The translations under genes were made by a program, and so were the position numbers. A stretch of DNA of 19,057 bases from Hydnum rufescens UP504. Lineage: Eukaryota > Basidiomycota > Agaricomycetes > Cantharellales > Hydnaceae. Where the stretch lies: contig MU129390.1 of NCBI GenBank assembly GCA_014904985.1, positions 1 to 19,057 on the forward strand, given 5' to 3'. Within the stretch, counting starts at the first letter, position 1. Each line of letters opens with the position of its first letter. Shown piece by piece: positions 19,051 to 19,057 of the stretch. The notes beneath the pieces are model-generated. The model saw only the letters and a list, made by a program, of their open reading frames with translations, was not told where the DNA came from and did not search any database.

Positions 19051-19057
19051 AACCCTA

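Noticed and set aside
1..19057. tRNA, rRNA or prokaryotic operon features
   Set aside because: No cloverleaf, rRNA core or ribosome-binding-site pattern was recognised; gene structure is eukaryotic with introns.

Overview
The window looks like nuclear DNA of an Agaricomycete (mushroom-forming basidiomycete). The evidence is a NACHT-WD40 NLR gene of the basidiomycete type with short introns of 52-66 nt, a tyrosine-recombinase (DIRS-like) retrotransposon, a pogo/Fot-like DDE transposase and a Ty1/copia remnant. I cannot name a species. I see no intact gene: every recognisable coding unit is interrupted.

Layout. 1-3728: 5'-truncated, frameshifted DIRS-like element on the + strand (reverse transcriptase, RNase H, then tyrosine recombinase), with two pyrimidine-rich spacers between domain blocks. 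3729-5423: no convincing gene. 5424/5958-9920: NLR pseudogene on the + strand, with an N-terminal helical region, NACHT (P-loop at 7025, Walker B at 7318), winged-helix-like region, about seven full WD40 repeats, and a family-typical C-terminal tail. 9921-11058: non-coding, with an inverted repeat and a degenerate short direct repeat. 11059-12334: pogo-like transposase remnant on the - strand. 12335-13290: no gene, but two strong adjacent hairpins. About 13290-14240: satellite of about 165 bp, six units. 14241-15409: non-coding with a 119-bp tandem repeat. 15410-16610: 3' LTR, polypurine tract and pol end of a 5'-truncated copia element on the - strand. 17058-18581: one long + strand frame of unknown family with five internal stops. 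18920-19057: CpG-rich TCCGG repeats.

The main global signal is a base-composition cliff. DNA left of about 8.25 kb is CpG-rich. From there to about 18.9 kb CpG is nearly absent, and CpG returns abruptly at the right edge. The two sides decay differently. The left part of the NLR carries four apparent single-base losses and no nonsense codon. In the right block every internal stop I list is of a type that C-to-T change can make. In the WD40 array this can be shown directly: sister repeats keep CGA or CAG where three repeats have TGA or TAG. The simplest reading is heavy cytosine methylation and deamination across a transposon cluster that has reached the 3' half of the NLR gene.

The best candidate for something undescribed is the unknown long frame at 17058-18581. 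The arrangement of satellite, paired hairpins and CpG-free DNA beside it is also worth a look.
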